Assembly: GCA_025056255.1 (NCBI GenBank)
Contig: JANWVT010000005.1
Location: forward strand, 5,001-69,000
Origin: Bernardetiaceae bacterium
Lineage (GTDB): Bacteria; Bacteroidota; Bacteroidia; Cytophagales; Thermoflexibacteraceae
Reading direction: 5' to 3'
Length of the DNA stretch: 64,000 bases
The notes under the pieces were generated by a model. The model saw only the letters and a program-made list of their open reading frames with translations, was not told the origin of the DNA and made no database searches. Below are positions 19,259-28,100 of the stretch, piece after piece. Positions within the stretch are counted from its first letter, which is position 1. Every line of letters starts with the position of its first letter. The translations under genes were made by a program, and so were the position numbers.

Positions 19259-19445
19259 GTTTGCAGAGATGCATGCTTAGCAAAAAATTTATTTTCTCTG
19301 AAAACAGCCCCATAAAAACGCAATCTTTTGGCTTATCCCTTCTTGTAAGAAGTTGATTCTCAATGTCAAGTTAAGTGGAGTCATGAAAAGTTACATACTC
19401 TCTCCTACTTGCCAACAGCAGCACAAAAAAATCAGCCAATAAAAA

Positions 19446-19471
19446 AGCCCGATAGGGAAATCTATCGGGCT
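19446..19471. terminator. Bidirectional terminator between the repeat protein and lpdA
   Basis: A perfect stem AGCCCGATAG (19446-19455) with CTATCGGGCT (19462-19471), loop six bases. An A run before and a T run after let it stop transcripts from both convergent genes. Confidence 0.85.
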
Positions 19472-19503
19472 TTTCCAGCTTCTTCATTTTCTAAGCCAAA
19501 CAC

Positions 19504-20901
19504 TTAGATATGAATCACTTCGCCATAGGCTGCGGCAGTAGCCTCCATAATAGCTTCCGACATAGTGGGGTGCGGATGCACTGCTTTAATAATTTCATGC
19601 CCCGTAGTTTCTAATTTACGCGCTACTACTACTTCGGCAATCATTTCAGTAACATTAGCACCAATCATGTGGCAGCCCAACCACTCACCATATTTGGCAT
19701 CAAAAATCACTTTAACGAAGCCTTCTTTTGCACCTGCTGCACTTGCCTTTCCGGATGCTGTAAAGGGGAATTTACCTACTTTGATGTCGTAGCCAGCTTC
19801 GCGGGCAGCTTTTTCAGTCATGCCTACAGAGGCTATCTCAGGACTGCAATAAGTACATCCGGGAATGTTGCCATAATTGAGCGGCTCAGGATGATGACCG
19901 GCAATTTTTTCTACACAAATAATGCCTTCTGCTGAGGCTACATGCGCCAGTGCTGGACCTTTCACAATATCGCCAATGGCGTAATAGCCGGGTATATTGG
20001 TGCGGTAAAACTCATCTACTAGCACTTTACCCTTATCGTGTGCAATACCTACCTGTTCTAAGCCAATGCCTTCCAAATTAGTAGTAATGCCTACTGCAGA
20101 AAGCACCACATCGCAATGAATTTCCTCGTAGCCATTGGCAGTTTTTACTTTTACTTTGCAACCCTCACCCGACGTATCAACGGCTTCTACAGTGGAAGAG
20201 GTCATAATGGTCATCCCAGCTTTTTTGAAGACTTTTTCCAAGTGTTTAGATATTTCCTCGTCTTCCAGTGGCACAATGTTAGGCATATACTCCACAATGG
20301 TAACTTTTGTGCCAATAGTATTATAAAAATAAGCAAACTCCACTCCAATAGCGCCCGACCCGATAATCACCATGCTCTTAGGTTGCTTTTCCAGAGCCAT
20401 TGCTTTGCGATAGCCAATAATTTTTTTATCATCTATTTTCACACCGGGCAGCTCACGGCTACGCCCTCCGGTTGCCAAAATAATGTGGTCGGCGCTGTAT
20501 TCGGTCTTAGAGCCATCAGCAGCTGTTACTTCTACTTTTTTGCCGGGTTTTACCTTACCAAACCCCATGAGTTTGGTGATGTTGTTTTTGCGGAATAGAA
20601 ATTCAATACCCTTGCTCATGCCACCGGCAACACTGCGGCTGCGTTTAATCATGCCTTCAAAATTGACTGCATAATCTTTCACCTCTATACCGTACTCTTT
20701 GGCATGTTGGATGTATTCAAACACCTGAGCACTCTTCAACAAGGCTTTCGTAGGAATACAACCCCAGTTAAGACAAATACCGCCAAGTTCTTCTTTTTCA
20801 ACTACGGCTACTTTCATACCTAATTGAGAGGCACGAATGGCAGCCACATAGCCTCCAGGACCGCTGCCGATTATAATCACATCATATTTTGCGGAAGACA
20901 T
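19504..20901 (-). CDS. lpdA: Dihydrolipoyl dehydrogenase (E3)
   Basis: Flavoenzyme that reoxidises the lipoyl groups of 2-oxoacid dehydrogenase complexes and the glycine cleavage system, using NAD+. The 465-residue protein has the N-terminal FAD motif GSGPGGYVAA, the redox disulfide in GGICLNWGCIPTKALL, the NAD-binding GSGAIGVEFAYFY (about residue 180) and the C-terminal dimerisation domain with the catalytic HPHPTMSEAIMEA near 435-450. Length is standard. No E1 or E2 gene is adjacent, so this copy probably serves complexes encoded elsewhere. A consensus promoter lies about 30 bases upstream. Confidence 0.97.
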   Translation of the reverse strand: MSSAKYDVIIIGSGPGGYVAAIRASQLGMKVAVVEKEELGGICLNWGCIPTKALLKSAQVFEYIQHAKEYGIEVKDYAVNFEGMIKRSRSVAGGMSKGIEFLFRKNNITKLMGFGKVKPGKKVEVTAADGSKTEYSADHIILATGGRSRELPGVKIDDKKIIGYRKAMALEKQPKSMVIIGSGAIGVEFAYFYNTIGTKVTIVEYMPNIVPLEDEEISKHLEKVFKKAGMTIMTSSTVEAVDTSGEGCKVKVKTANGYEEIHCDVVLSAVGITTNLEGIGLEQVGIAHDKGKVLVDEFYRTNIPGYYAIGDIVKGPALAHVASAEGIICVEKIAGHHPEPLNYGNIPGCTYCSPEIASVGMTEKAAREAGYDIKVGKFPFTASGKASAAGAKEGFVKVIFDAKYGEWLGCHMIGANVTEMIAEVVVARKLETTGHEIIKAVHPHPTMSEAIMEATAAAYGEVIHI

Positions 20902-20932
20902 ATTAATTTGAAGATAGATGTTAAACGTTTTG

Positions 20933-20962
20933 CAAAAATAAGTCTAATTTCACAGTTGCCAA
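20933..20962 (-). promoter_or_regulatory. Promoter of lpdA
   Basis: On the minus strand TATTTTTG (20933-20940) follows TTG (20960-20962) with exact 19-base spacing, matching the Bacteroidota consensus, about 30 bases before the lpdA ATG. Confidence 0.6.
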
Positions 20963-21033
20963 CGGATTTAACCTGTGCAGCTAAAATTGCGTTAATCCTA
21001 TAAATTACATCTTTCAACAATCCAAACAGACAT

Positions 21034-22611
21034 ATGCGAATTCTGTCTATATGCTTTTCTTCTAGCATCGGGATACTTGCATTTACTTTAATAGCAAACG
21101 GACAAAACATATCTCCCGGCGCCTTAGGCTACTACAACGATGCACTGCGCTTTTCGCAAACTCGCTTTGGTGGTACAGCGCGGTTCCAGGGTATTGCTGG
21201 TGCAAACACTGCATTAGGAGCAGATGCTACAGCAGCTTTTATCAATCCGGCAGGACTGGGGCTGCTGCGCAAGTCGGAAATGACTTTTAGTTTTGCTGGC
21301 AATACAGCCAATACAAGCAGTACTTTCTTAGGTGAAAACACTACTGCCGGTAACTTCAACCTGAATCTGAACCATTTAGGCTTGCACTTTTCAACGGACA
21401 AAGGGGCAGAAGGCACCATTCGCGGCAATACCTTCGCCATCACCATGACGCGAAACAACGACTTTCAAGAACTAATCAACTACCGTGGCACGAATACGCG
21501 TAACTCCATTGTGGATTACTTTTTAGACCGCACCGACGGACGCGTGCCTTGGAGTGAGTTAGACGATGAGTTACGCAATGGCATTTTCAGCCTTGAAGGA
21601 TTAGCATATGCCACTTATCTGATTAATCCATTTTTTAGAGATAATACTACGCGCAATTCTTACGAATCATTTGTACCTCTGGCGCCTACTGTACAGGCAG
21701 AAAATATCCGCCGAAGTGGTGCGCAAAGCCAATGGAATGTTGCTTACGGAATTAACATCAAAGACAAATTTTATTTGGGTGCAGGCATTGGCATTGCTAC
21801 CTTGCGCTATGCACAAGACAAGGTTTACACTGAAAACGTGATTAACAGCACTACTCCCCTGCCAAGTGGGCAGCGCCTGCCACTCAATCGCTTAGAACTA
21901 ACCGAAAAAAACCGCCAAAATGGAACTGGTATCAATGCTAATATAGGCATGATCATTCGCCCAAACGACTTTTTCCGCATTGGCGCATCGCTTACTACGC
22001 CAACTGTTTACCGTATCACCGACATTTATGAGGCAGAACTTGCTGTGCTATACAACAACTATCCGTTTACAGAATTTCGGAATGGACAACCTGTCATTCG
22101 CGTACTTTCTAATGAGCGGGCTCGCACCGATGTAATTGAGTCGCGCTATACCATGAGAACACCTATGCGCATCAATGGTGGAGCTGCCTTTTTACTAGGT
22201 AAACGTGGTTTTGTTTCAGCCGATATAGAAATGATAGATTACAGCACCACGCGTTTTTCTAATCCTAATCCTGACTTTTCTTTTGCTGGCGACAATGCTA
22301 CCATCTCCTCTATTTATCGCAATGCACTCAATATTCGATTAGGTGCAGAAGCCCGACTGGGTAACTATCGCCTACGGGGAGGCTATGCACTCTACCAAAA
22401 CCCTATGCGAGACAACAACGACAACCGAAGCCGAACATTTATCACTTTTGGAGGAGGCATCCGCAAGCAGGACTTCTTTTTAGATGCTGCTCTGATAACC
22501 AACTTTTTTGATAGCCAGTACCGCGTTTATCGGTTGCCACAAAACGAACCAATCGTCAATATGAGCAGCAGCCGCATCGGTTTGGTTGTAACAGCAGGCT
22601 TTTCTATTTAA
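21034..22611 (+). CDS. FadL/OmpP1/TodX-like outer-membrane transport protein
   Basis: A 525-residue predicted outer-membrane barrel of the hydrocarbon and fatty-acid transporter group. A signal peptide (cut near LIANGQ) precedes the conserved N-terminal region: FGGTARFQGIAGANTALGAD followed by the NPAGL motif (FINPAGLGLL) that is typical of FadL-type proteins. The rest alternates polar and hydrophobic residues as expected for strands and ends with the aromatic-type strand VVTAGFSI. Bacteroidota members rarely have known substrates. It stands alone and ends before a terminator. Confidence 0.8.
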   Translation: MRILSICFSSSIGILAFTLIANGQNISPGALGYYNDALRFSQTRFGGTARFQGIAGANTALGADATAAFINPAGLGLLRKSEMTFSFAGNTANTSSTFLGENTTAGNFNLNLNHLGLHFSTDKGAEGTIRGNTFAITMTRNNDFQELINYRGTNTRNSIVDYFLDRTDGRVPWSELDDELRNGIFSLEGLAYATYLINPFFRDNTTRNSYESFVPLAPTVQAENIRRSGAQSQWNVAYGINIKDKFYLGAGIGIATLRYAQDKVYTENVINSTTPLPSGQRLPLNRLELTEKNRQNGTGINANIGMIIRPNDFFRIGASLTTPTVYRITDIYEAELAVLYNNYPFTEFRNGQPVIRVLSNERARTDVIESRYTMRTPMRINGGAAFLLGKRGFVSADIEMIDYSTTRFSNPNPDFSFAGDNATISSIYRNALNIRLGAEARLGNYRLRGGYALYQNPMRDNNDNRSRTFITFGGGIRKQDFFLDAALITNFFDSQYRVYRLPQNEPIVNMSSSRIGLVVTAGFSI

Positions 22612-22660
22612 CAACTAAAGCGTTGATAAACGAGCAACCTACTTCTGTTCATAAAAAAGC

Positions 22661-22688
22661 AACCCAACAAGCTAATACTTGTTGGGTT
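22661..22688 (+). terminator. Terminator after the FadL-like gene
   Basis: A perfect stem AACCCAACAAG (22661-22671) with CTTGTTGGGTT (22678-22688), six-base loop, followed by TAATTTT. An A run just upstream may also let it work on the minus strand. Confidence 0.8.
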
Positions 22689-22808
22689 TAATTTTGAGTG
22701 ATATTAAAAAAATAGCAAGCACCTGCAAAATGGAATGAACAGTTCAAACTGATTAGCTGCTGTTTGTATTTACAAGAATCAACTTGCTACAATACAAGTT
22801 ATGCAATT

Positions 22809-22866
22809 AAACACTTGAAAAATTCAACCTGCACACTGCCGTTGCACGTCGCTTGTCTTTACTTCT
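22809..22866 (+). repeat. Dispersed intergenic repeat, copy B
   Basis: Starts with AACACTTGAAAAATTCAA, identical to copy D at 44338, and continues with the core CTGCCGTTGCACG. It lies between convergent genes. Confidence 0.65.
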
Positions 22867-22886
22867 CTAAGGTTTTATAGCATATA

Positions 22887-23840
22887 TTACAGCACTGCTT
22901 TTAATGCTTCGTTCAGCTTAGGTACTACCTCAAAAGCATCTCCTACGATGCCATAATCAGCAGCCTTAAAGAAAGGCGCTTCTGGGTCTTTGTTAATTAC
23001 TACGATTACTTTGGAAGAGTTGACACCCGCCAAATGCTGAATAGCACCAGAAATACCAACTGCTATGTACAGGTTAGGACTTACTTTAATACCAGTTTGT
23101 CCTACGTGTTCGTGGTGAGGACGCCAGTCCATGTCGCTGACTGGCTTAGAGCAAGCAGTAGCGGCTCCCAGAGTTTTTGCCAATTCTTCTATCATACCCC
23201 AGTTCTCAGGTCCTTTCAAACCACGCCCACCAGAAACTACAATGTCGGCTTCGGGCAGTAATACTTCTCCGGTTTGTTTTTTAACCTCTTTTACCACAAT
23301 GCTACTGGGCTGAATGCTAATGTTGAAGGGTTCTACCACCACAGGTTTGTCGTAGTGTTTCGTACCTGAGGCGTTCTTTTTAATGCTTAACACCTTGATG
23401 TTACCCTCAAGGGCAACCTTGGTGATAGCCTTGCCGCTATAAGCTGAACGGGTTACTACAAAGCCGTTGCTCAAATCAGGAAGAGCCGTTACATTGGTTG
23501 CCACAGCAGCCTGTAGTTTCACCCCAATCATAGGCACTGCCAAATCAGCCACAATAGACTTGGCAGTAACTACTACAGCTGCTTGCTCTTGCATGGCAGC
23601 TGCGGCTACTAATTGAGCAACTTCACTGCTTTGAACGGCATGACCGCCAAAATGCAATATTTTGTCTGCACCAAATTTGGCTAACTCGCCAATATTTTCG
23701 GCAGCCAGATCTGCCGTAGCAAGGGCAACCGCCCTACCGCCCAGCATTTCGGCAATAGCAGCACCATAGCTCACTGCTTCCAGAGAAGTTTTTTTGGCAG
23801 CATTGTTTTCTGCTTCTACGTATATCAGCACGTTGTTCAT
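22887..23840 (-). CDS. etfA: Electron transfer flavoprotein, alpha subunit
   Basis: The FAD-carrying subunit of ETF, which passes electrons from acyl-CoA and related dehydrogenases to the quinone pool. The 317-residue protein has the nucleotide-binding-like N-terminal domain and the conserved C-terminal FAD domain: [20 protein letters not shown], then [20 protein letters not shown] and AIQHLAGV, which bind the flavin in the family. It is downstream of etfB with 25 bases between, forming an operon. No ETF:quinone oxidoreductase gene is nearby. Confidence 0.95.
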   Translation of the reverse strand: MNNVLIYVEAENNAAKKTSLEAVSYGAAIAEMLGGRAVALATADLAAENIGELAKFGADKILHFGGHAVQSSEVAQLVAAAAMQEQAAVVVTAKSIVADLAVPMIGVKLQAAVATNVTALPDLSNGFVVTRSAYSGKAITKVALEGNIKVLSIKKNASGTKHYDKPVVVEPFNISIQPSSIVVKEVKKQTGEVLLPEADIVVSGGRGLKGPENWGMIEELAKTLGAATACSKPVSDMDWRPHHEHVGQTGIKVSPNLYIAVGISGAIQHLAGVNSSKVIVVINKDPEAPFFKAADYGIVGDAFEVVPKLNEALKAVL

Positions 23841-23865
23841 TGCTATAAATTTTATCGGTTAAAAC

Positions 23866-24597
23866 TTAAATTACTTTAGCTTCTTCGCGCAACAAGCGCA
23901 CTAACTCAGCTACGTTGTCTTTGTCAATCATTTTAACGCTGCTGCGTTGTGGAGGCATTTCATATTGAACAATGTGAGTATATTTTTCTACATCCACCGG
24001 TTCTACCACTTTTAGTGGTTTGGTCTTAGCCGACATAATGCCGCGCATATTTGGAATTTTCCACTCGGCAATAGGTTCTTGGCAGCCGGCTACAAATGGC
24101 GTTGCTACTTCTACTATTTCTTTACCGCCTTCTATTTCGCGTTGCATTGTGGCAATATTGCCGTTCAGGTCGAGTTTCATACAAGGCACTATACAAGGCA
24201 GCCCCAGCATTTCGGCAACCATGCCGTGAACCTGACCGCCATTAAAGTCGCTGCTTTCGCGCCCCATTAAGATCAGGTCGTAGTTTTCTTGCTTGGCAAT
24301 AGCTGCAATTTGAGAAGCCACATAAAAGGCATCGTGCGGGTGAGCATTCACCCGAATGGCATCATCTGCACCAATAGCCAGTGCCTTGCGGATGGTAGGC
24401 TCTGTATCTGCCAACCCTACATTGAGTACTGTGAGCTTCCCCTTGGTTTGGTCGCGCAACTCTACAGCACGTGCTAAGGCAAAGTCATCATAAGGCGCAA
24501 TAACAAAACTAATACCGTTCAAATCGGGCTGCCCATTCTTAAACGGAATTTTAGCATTGGTGTCTGGAACGTGACTGATACAAACAAGTATTTTCAT
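23866..24597 (-). CDS. etfB: Electron transfer flavoprotein, beta subunit
   Basis: The AMP-binding partner of EtfA. The start is the ATG at 24597 (MKILVCISHVPDTNAKI), the usual family beginning; an in-frame TTG four codons earlier is unlikely. Family landmarks include ALAIGADDAIRV, the NYDLILMGRESSDFNGGQVH signature and the terminal REEAKVI. The product has 243 residues, a normal length. It is first in the etfBA operon. Confidence 0.95.
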   Translation of the reverse strand: MKILVCISHVPDTNAKIPFKNGQPDLNGISFVIAPYDDFALARAVELRDQTKGKLTVLNVGLADTEPTIRKALAIGADDAIRVNAHPHDAFYVASQIAAIAKQENYDLILMGRESSDFNGGQVHGMVAEMLGLPCIVPCMKLDLNGNIATMQREIEGGKEIVEVATPFVAGCQEPIAEWKIPNMRGIMSAKTKPLKVVEPVDVEKYTHIVQYEMPPQRSSVKMIDKDNVAELVRLLREEAKVI

Positions 24598-24733
24598 ATG
24601 ATTAGGCAAACAAAAGAGTGAATTTTCGGTGTCCTATATTTGCTTTGCGAATTAAGATAACCTTTGGGTTAAATCAAAGAATTTGCTCTAAAATATTATG
24701 CTTGCATAACATTTTATGATACCGTATTGTTCA

Positions 24734-25063
24734 ATGAAAAGTGAGGAAAGATTGCAACAATTATTGCAAATGCTTGAAAGCGAGCCTAATGATGCTTTTT
24801 TAATCTATGCAGTAGCCATGGAATACCGAAAAACAGCTCCTGAAAAATCCCTGCTAATGCTGGAACAGCTTGCCACTACCCATCCTAACTATACAGCAAC
24901 TTACTACCACTTGGCAGCCATGTATAGGGAAGCCGGGCGCCACCAAGAAGCAAAAGAAACCTACGAAAAAGGCATTGCCATATGTCAAAACATGCAAGAC
25001 TACCATGCCCTTAGTGAACTGCAACGCGCCTACCAGCAATGGCAAAATGAAACAGAGGAGTAG
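24734..25063 (+). CDS. Small tetratricopeptide-repeat protein
   Basis: A 109-residue soluble protein made of two or three TPR helical hairpins: a first half around FLIYAVAMEYRK and a clear TPR unit at about 50-95 (ATYYHLAAMYREAGRHQEAK, then YEKGIAICQ). No signal peptide or other domain is present. TPRs mediate protein contacts; the partner is unknown. The ATG at 24734 gives MKSEERLQQLLQ, preferable to an upstream in-frame ATG at 24716. Confidence 0.75.
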   Translation: MKSEERLQQLLQMLESEPNDAFLIYAVAMEYRKTAPEKSLLMLEQLATTHPNYTATYYHLAAMYREAGRHQEAKETYEKGIAICQNMQDYHALSELQRAYQQWQNETEE

Positions 25064-25085
25064 CCCCGAAGTAATTTTTGCATGA

Positions 25086-25454
25086 ACCATTCAGGTCTCT
25101 TTTGCTTGTAAGGCTACTAACCTCAATCATGAGCTAATACTTCAACATCGCTTCGGAGCAGTGATGGCAGTGGAGAGCACGGAGAGTGGGCGGAGGCACA
25201 ATTTCAAAGAAGTGGAAACATTAGAAGAGAAACGGTTAAACATGGCGGTTACTTTTTTACATTGGAAGTAGGTCATTGAGATGAAAATGTGGCGAGGGGA
25301 ACAGCCTCGCAAGTGAGGTTTAGAGCAGTTAGTACACTACTTAGACATCCACAGCCTTATACAGGGCTGGCTGCTGATATTTGATGACCGCTAAAAAACC
25401 ACTTGGCAAGCGCAAACCATACACTACAAAGGCAAAGAAATTTTTGCCATGTAG
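25086..25454 (+). pseudogene. Decayed C-terminal part of an AAA-ATPase-like PD-(D/E)XK protein
   Basis: One frame runs through 25086-25454 with three internal stops (TAG 25269, TGA 25314, TAA 25392) and no frameshift. Read through, it gives KRLNMAVTFLHWK, stop, VIEMKMWRGEQPRK, stop, GLEQLVHYLDIHSL, IQGWLLIFDDR, stop, KTTWQAQTIHYKGKEIFAM. The E-x-K next to WRGE, the GLEQL..YLD helix and the GWL-IFD-R strand are the hallmarks of the C-terminal nuclease-like domain of the Bacteroidota AAA-ATPase family (DUF1703 type). The ATPase part is gone. The match is from memory of the family. Confidence 0.6.
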
Positions 25455-25510
25455 GTGTGAAATAAAACAATTTAACCTTATCTTCACGCTGAGGCAAAAA
25501 AGTTATCACT

Positions 25511-26650
25511 TTGTCTAAACACAGTAAAATACCACGTCCTCAAATAGGCACTTTTCACAGGTACGAGCTTTCGGTAGTAGGTACGCCTTGCAATAAAATA
25601 GTGCAATTGGCTAAGGCATTGGCAACGGCTTTGCCGGAGCTAAATATGGTCTATGCCGATGCTGACCACCATGCCGACAGCAACAGCCTCCCCGAAGTGA
25701 TGCAGGCGGGTGGCTGGGGCGCGTTTTCAGACAAAATTGCCTTCACTCGAGTGGATTTTACAGGGCAACTTACTGATTTTCAGAAAAAGCAAATGCTAAC
25801 TGCTGCCGACTGGGTGTTGGTCAATGGCAATCATTTTGATGCTGCTGCTCAAATTGCTGTAATAGACCCTGTTAAGCCACTGGAAAAAAAGTTGCACAAG
25901 CTAACCAATGTGCAGCTGCTGCTCAAAACCGCTGATGATATGGAAATCCCTCATTATTTGTCAGCATGTTTGGAGGGGCGTAGTGTTCCTGTGCTCTGTT
26001 TTAACGATGCCGTTGCTATTGCAAAATGGGTGCGCAATTATCTCAATAGCTGCCGAGCCCCACTGTACGGACTGGTGTTAACAGGCGGCAAAAGCGAGCG
26101 CATGGGAACAGATAAGGCTCAGTTAAACTATCATGGCAAGCCACAGCAACAACATGTTGCCGATCTTCTGGCATCTTATTGCGAGCGTGTATTTATTTCT
26201 TGCCGCACCGACCAATTGGCAAGCGTGCCAAAAAGCTACGAAGCATTACCCGATACATTCGTTGGTTTAGGACCTTTGAGTGGCATTTTATCGGCATTTC
26301 AGCAGCATCCCAATGCTGCATGGCTGGTGTTAGCTTGCGACTTGCCACTCATACAGCCTGCTACTTTGGAACAACTGATAGCAGCGCGAAATCCGCTAAA
26401 AATGGCAACTGCTTTTCAAAGCCCCCACGACAACCTCCCCGAACCATTGGTTGCTATCTGGGAGCCCAAGGCATACGCTATTCTGCTTCAATTTTTGAGC
26501 ATGGGTTATCATTGCCCGCGCAAAGCGCTGATCAACAACAACATAGCAATCGTTTTGCCTCAATTCCCCGAACAACTAACCAACGTGAACACACCAGAAG
26601 AAGCAACTGTTGCTTTGCAAAAGCTACAAAAAAGTATGGAGAACAAATGA
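25511..26650 (+). CDS. MobA-type molybdenum cofactor guanylyltransferase with MobB-like N-terminus
   Basis: Expected to attach GMP to molybdopterin to make the guanine dinucleotide cofactor. The C-terminal half (about residues 185-375) is a MobA domain: LVLTGGKSERMGTDKAQLNY is the nucleotide-binding loop, followed by GLGPLSGILSAF and LVLACDLPL with the metal-binding aspartate. The first 180 residues resemble a MobB-like GTPase, but the P-loop place reads VVGTPCNKIVQLAKAL, without GKT/S, so GTP binding there looks lost. The start seems to be a TTG at 25511, because an in-frame stop lies 21 bases upstream and the next ATG is about 45 codons in. No molybdoenzyme or other moa/moe gene is in the window. 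Confidence 0.8.
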   Translation: MSKHSKIPRPQIGTFHRYELSVVGTPCNKIVQLAKALATALPELNMVYADADHHADSNSLPEVMQAGGWGAFSDKIAFTRVDFTGQLTDFQKKQMLTAADWVLVNGNHFDAAAQIAVIDPVKPLEKKLHKLTNVQLLLKTADDMEIPHYLSACLEGRSVPVLCFNDAVAIAKWVRNYLNSCRAPLYGLVLTGGKSERMGTDKAQLNYHGKPQQQHVADLLASYCERVFISCRTDQLASVPKSYEALPDTFVGLGPLSGILSAFQQHPNAAWLVLACDLPLIQPATLEQLIAARNPLKMATAFQSPHDNLPEPLVAIWEPKAYAILLQFLSMGYHCPRKALINNNIAIVLPQFPEQLTNVNTPEEATVALQKLQKSMENK

Positions 26651-26704
26651 TTCAGCTTGTTTGTTAAGTATAATTAAAGAAATTTGACTGTATTTTTTGC
26701 TGAT

Positions 26705-27565
26705 ATGGAAATCATCAATGCAGTACAACCTTTGGTGAGGGTGGCTATTTTAGATTTGTATGACAATTTTCCCAATCAGGGAATGCGTTGTATTAAGCAA
26801 ATTATTCATGAGCAAAGCGGTGTGCATGATGGCGTGTTGTTGGATTTTGATGTTTTTGAATGCCGTTATCGAAACGAGTTCCCTAATGCTGAACAATACG
26901 ACATTTATATTTCCACCGGCGGACCGGGGAGCCCCTACGATGGCGAAGGCAAACAATGGGAGAAGAATTATTTTAAGCTGATTGAAAAACTTTGGGGGCA
27001 TAACCAAAACCAGAACGACAATAAGAAACACGTTTTCTTTATTTGTCATTCATTCCAGATGGTAGTACGGCTATTCGACTTAGGGCATGTTACCCAACGC
27101 CGCTCTACTTCATTTGGCGTATTTCCTGTTCACAAAACCATCGAAGGAATGAACGATAGCATCATGGGCTTGTTGCCAGACCCCTTCTATGCAGTAGACT
27201 CACGCGACTGGCAAGTAGTACAACCCAACTTTAACCGCATGCGCGAGATAGGAGCACAAATACTTTCGTTGGAAAAAATTCGTCCACACGTGAATTTAGA
27301 GCGCGCTGTGATGGCAATGCGTATCTCCAATGAATTTTTTGGTACACAGTTTCACCCCGAAGCAGACCCTATTGGCATGAGCATCTATTTCCAACAAGAG
27401 GAAAGGCGCGAGCAAGTCATTAAAAATCATGGCTTGCAAAAATACCAGGACATGATTGAGCACCTCAACGACCCCGATAAAATTATGCTTACCTACAGCA
27501 CGCTCATTCCTGCATTTCTCAACCAGGCGATTATGCAAAACAATATATGCTTTGCCAAATTTTAG
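26705..27565 (+). CDS. Class I glutamine amidotransferase-like protein
   Basis: A 286-residue stand-alone GATase1-fold protein, similar to the GMP-synthase-like amidotransferases. The nucleophile lies in FFICHSFQMVV, and the histidine and glutamate in TQFHPEADP complete the Cys-His-Glu triad. YISTGGPGSPYDGEG is the usual oxyanion-side loop. There is no synthetase domain, so the ammonia acceptor or alternative peptidase-type role is unknown. The ATG at 26705 is used; an in-frame TTG at 26684 adds seven residues. It follows the MobA-like gene by 54 bases and may be co-transcribed. Confidence 0.85.
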   Translation: MEIINAVQPLVRVAILDLYDNFPNQGMRCIKQIIHEQSGVHDGVLLDFDVFECRYRNEFPNAEQYDIYISTGGPGSPYDGEGKQWEKNYFKLIEKLWGHNQNQNDNKKHVFFICHSFQMVVRLFDLGHVTQRRSTSFGVFPVHKTIEGMNDSIMGLLPDPFYAVDSRDWQVVQPNFNRMREIGAQILSLEKIRPHVNLERAVMAMRISNEFFGTQFHPEADPIGMSIYFQQEERREQVIKNHGLQKYQDMIEHLNDPDKIMLTYSTLIPAFLNQAIMQNNICFAKF

Positions 27566-28100
27566 CAAAGCTACTCTGAAAGATAAGTGCAACGGCGGCG
27601 CGCAACGGCGGCGCGCAACAGCGACGTAAATTGTCCTCATCAACTTTTGATTCACTCAAAATGGGAGCGCTTGGCTGGCAGCCATGTGGTTGTAAGTCGG
27701 AGTTAGAAGGCGAAGAGGAGACACCATTGCCCAGTGCATCGGTAAGAATGATGAAATAGCGCGTACTGTCTAACAGCTTGTCTTTTCCTCCTACATAGCT
27801 CACTAAATCTTCCGATTTGCCAGTAAAGTAGGTCGCAAACAGAATAACATTGCTTTTGGTTGCGTTGAACTTTCCCAAAGTGCGGTAGCCGATGCGGCAA
27901 TTTTGAATGACTTGTTGGTTTTCAAGCACAAAATCGCCTGACTCACAAAAACGTTGTTGTGCAACAGCTGCTCCATTACCAACAGACCAACTAACAATAG
28001 TTGAAAAAAAAGCGCCGTATCCGATGCAATAGCTTTGCTTTTTTACGATGAATTTAGACGGCTTATTGCTTCTTCTGCGGTTTGTAGCCAGAGTTTTCAA
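27531..28100 (-). pseudogene. Truncated homoserine O-acetyltransferase-like alpha/beta hydrolase
   Basis: The minus-strand frame encodes a signal-like N-terminus (about residues 17-48) and then a good MetX-type start: FVLENQQVIQNCRIGYRTLG, KFNATKSNVILFATYFTGKS and DALGNGVSSSPSNS. Homology stops about 140 residues in, just after SPSNS, before the nucleophile serine; the remaining frame (RRCCAPPLRAAVAL and on) is translated dispersed-repeat sequence. The catalytic Ser, Asp and His are therefore absent. The frame overlaps the end of gldB. Intact relatives are about 350 residues, so the second half seems to have been lost or replaced. Confidence 0.65.
27585..27645 (-). repeat. Dispersed intergenic repeat, copy I
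   Basis: Reading leftward: GACAATTTACGTCGCTGTTG then GCGCGCCGCCGTTG twice in a row, an internal tandem duplication of CAACGGCGGCGCG on the plus strand. It sits exactly where the MetX-like frame loses homology. Confidence 0.5.

Larger units (their letters stand above)
19177..19503. other. Intergenic region between convergent genes, with a dispersed repeat
   Basis: About 330 bases holding one copy of the dispersed repeat (19200-19258) and a two-way terminator (19446-19471). I see no gene. Confidence 0.5.

Noticed and set aside
23034-23313. Plus-strand frames inside etfA, and many similar antisense frames over lpdA, nqrA, polX, susC and the PAS gene
   Set aside because: They are shadows of real genes in other frames with no independent support.
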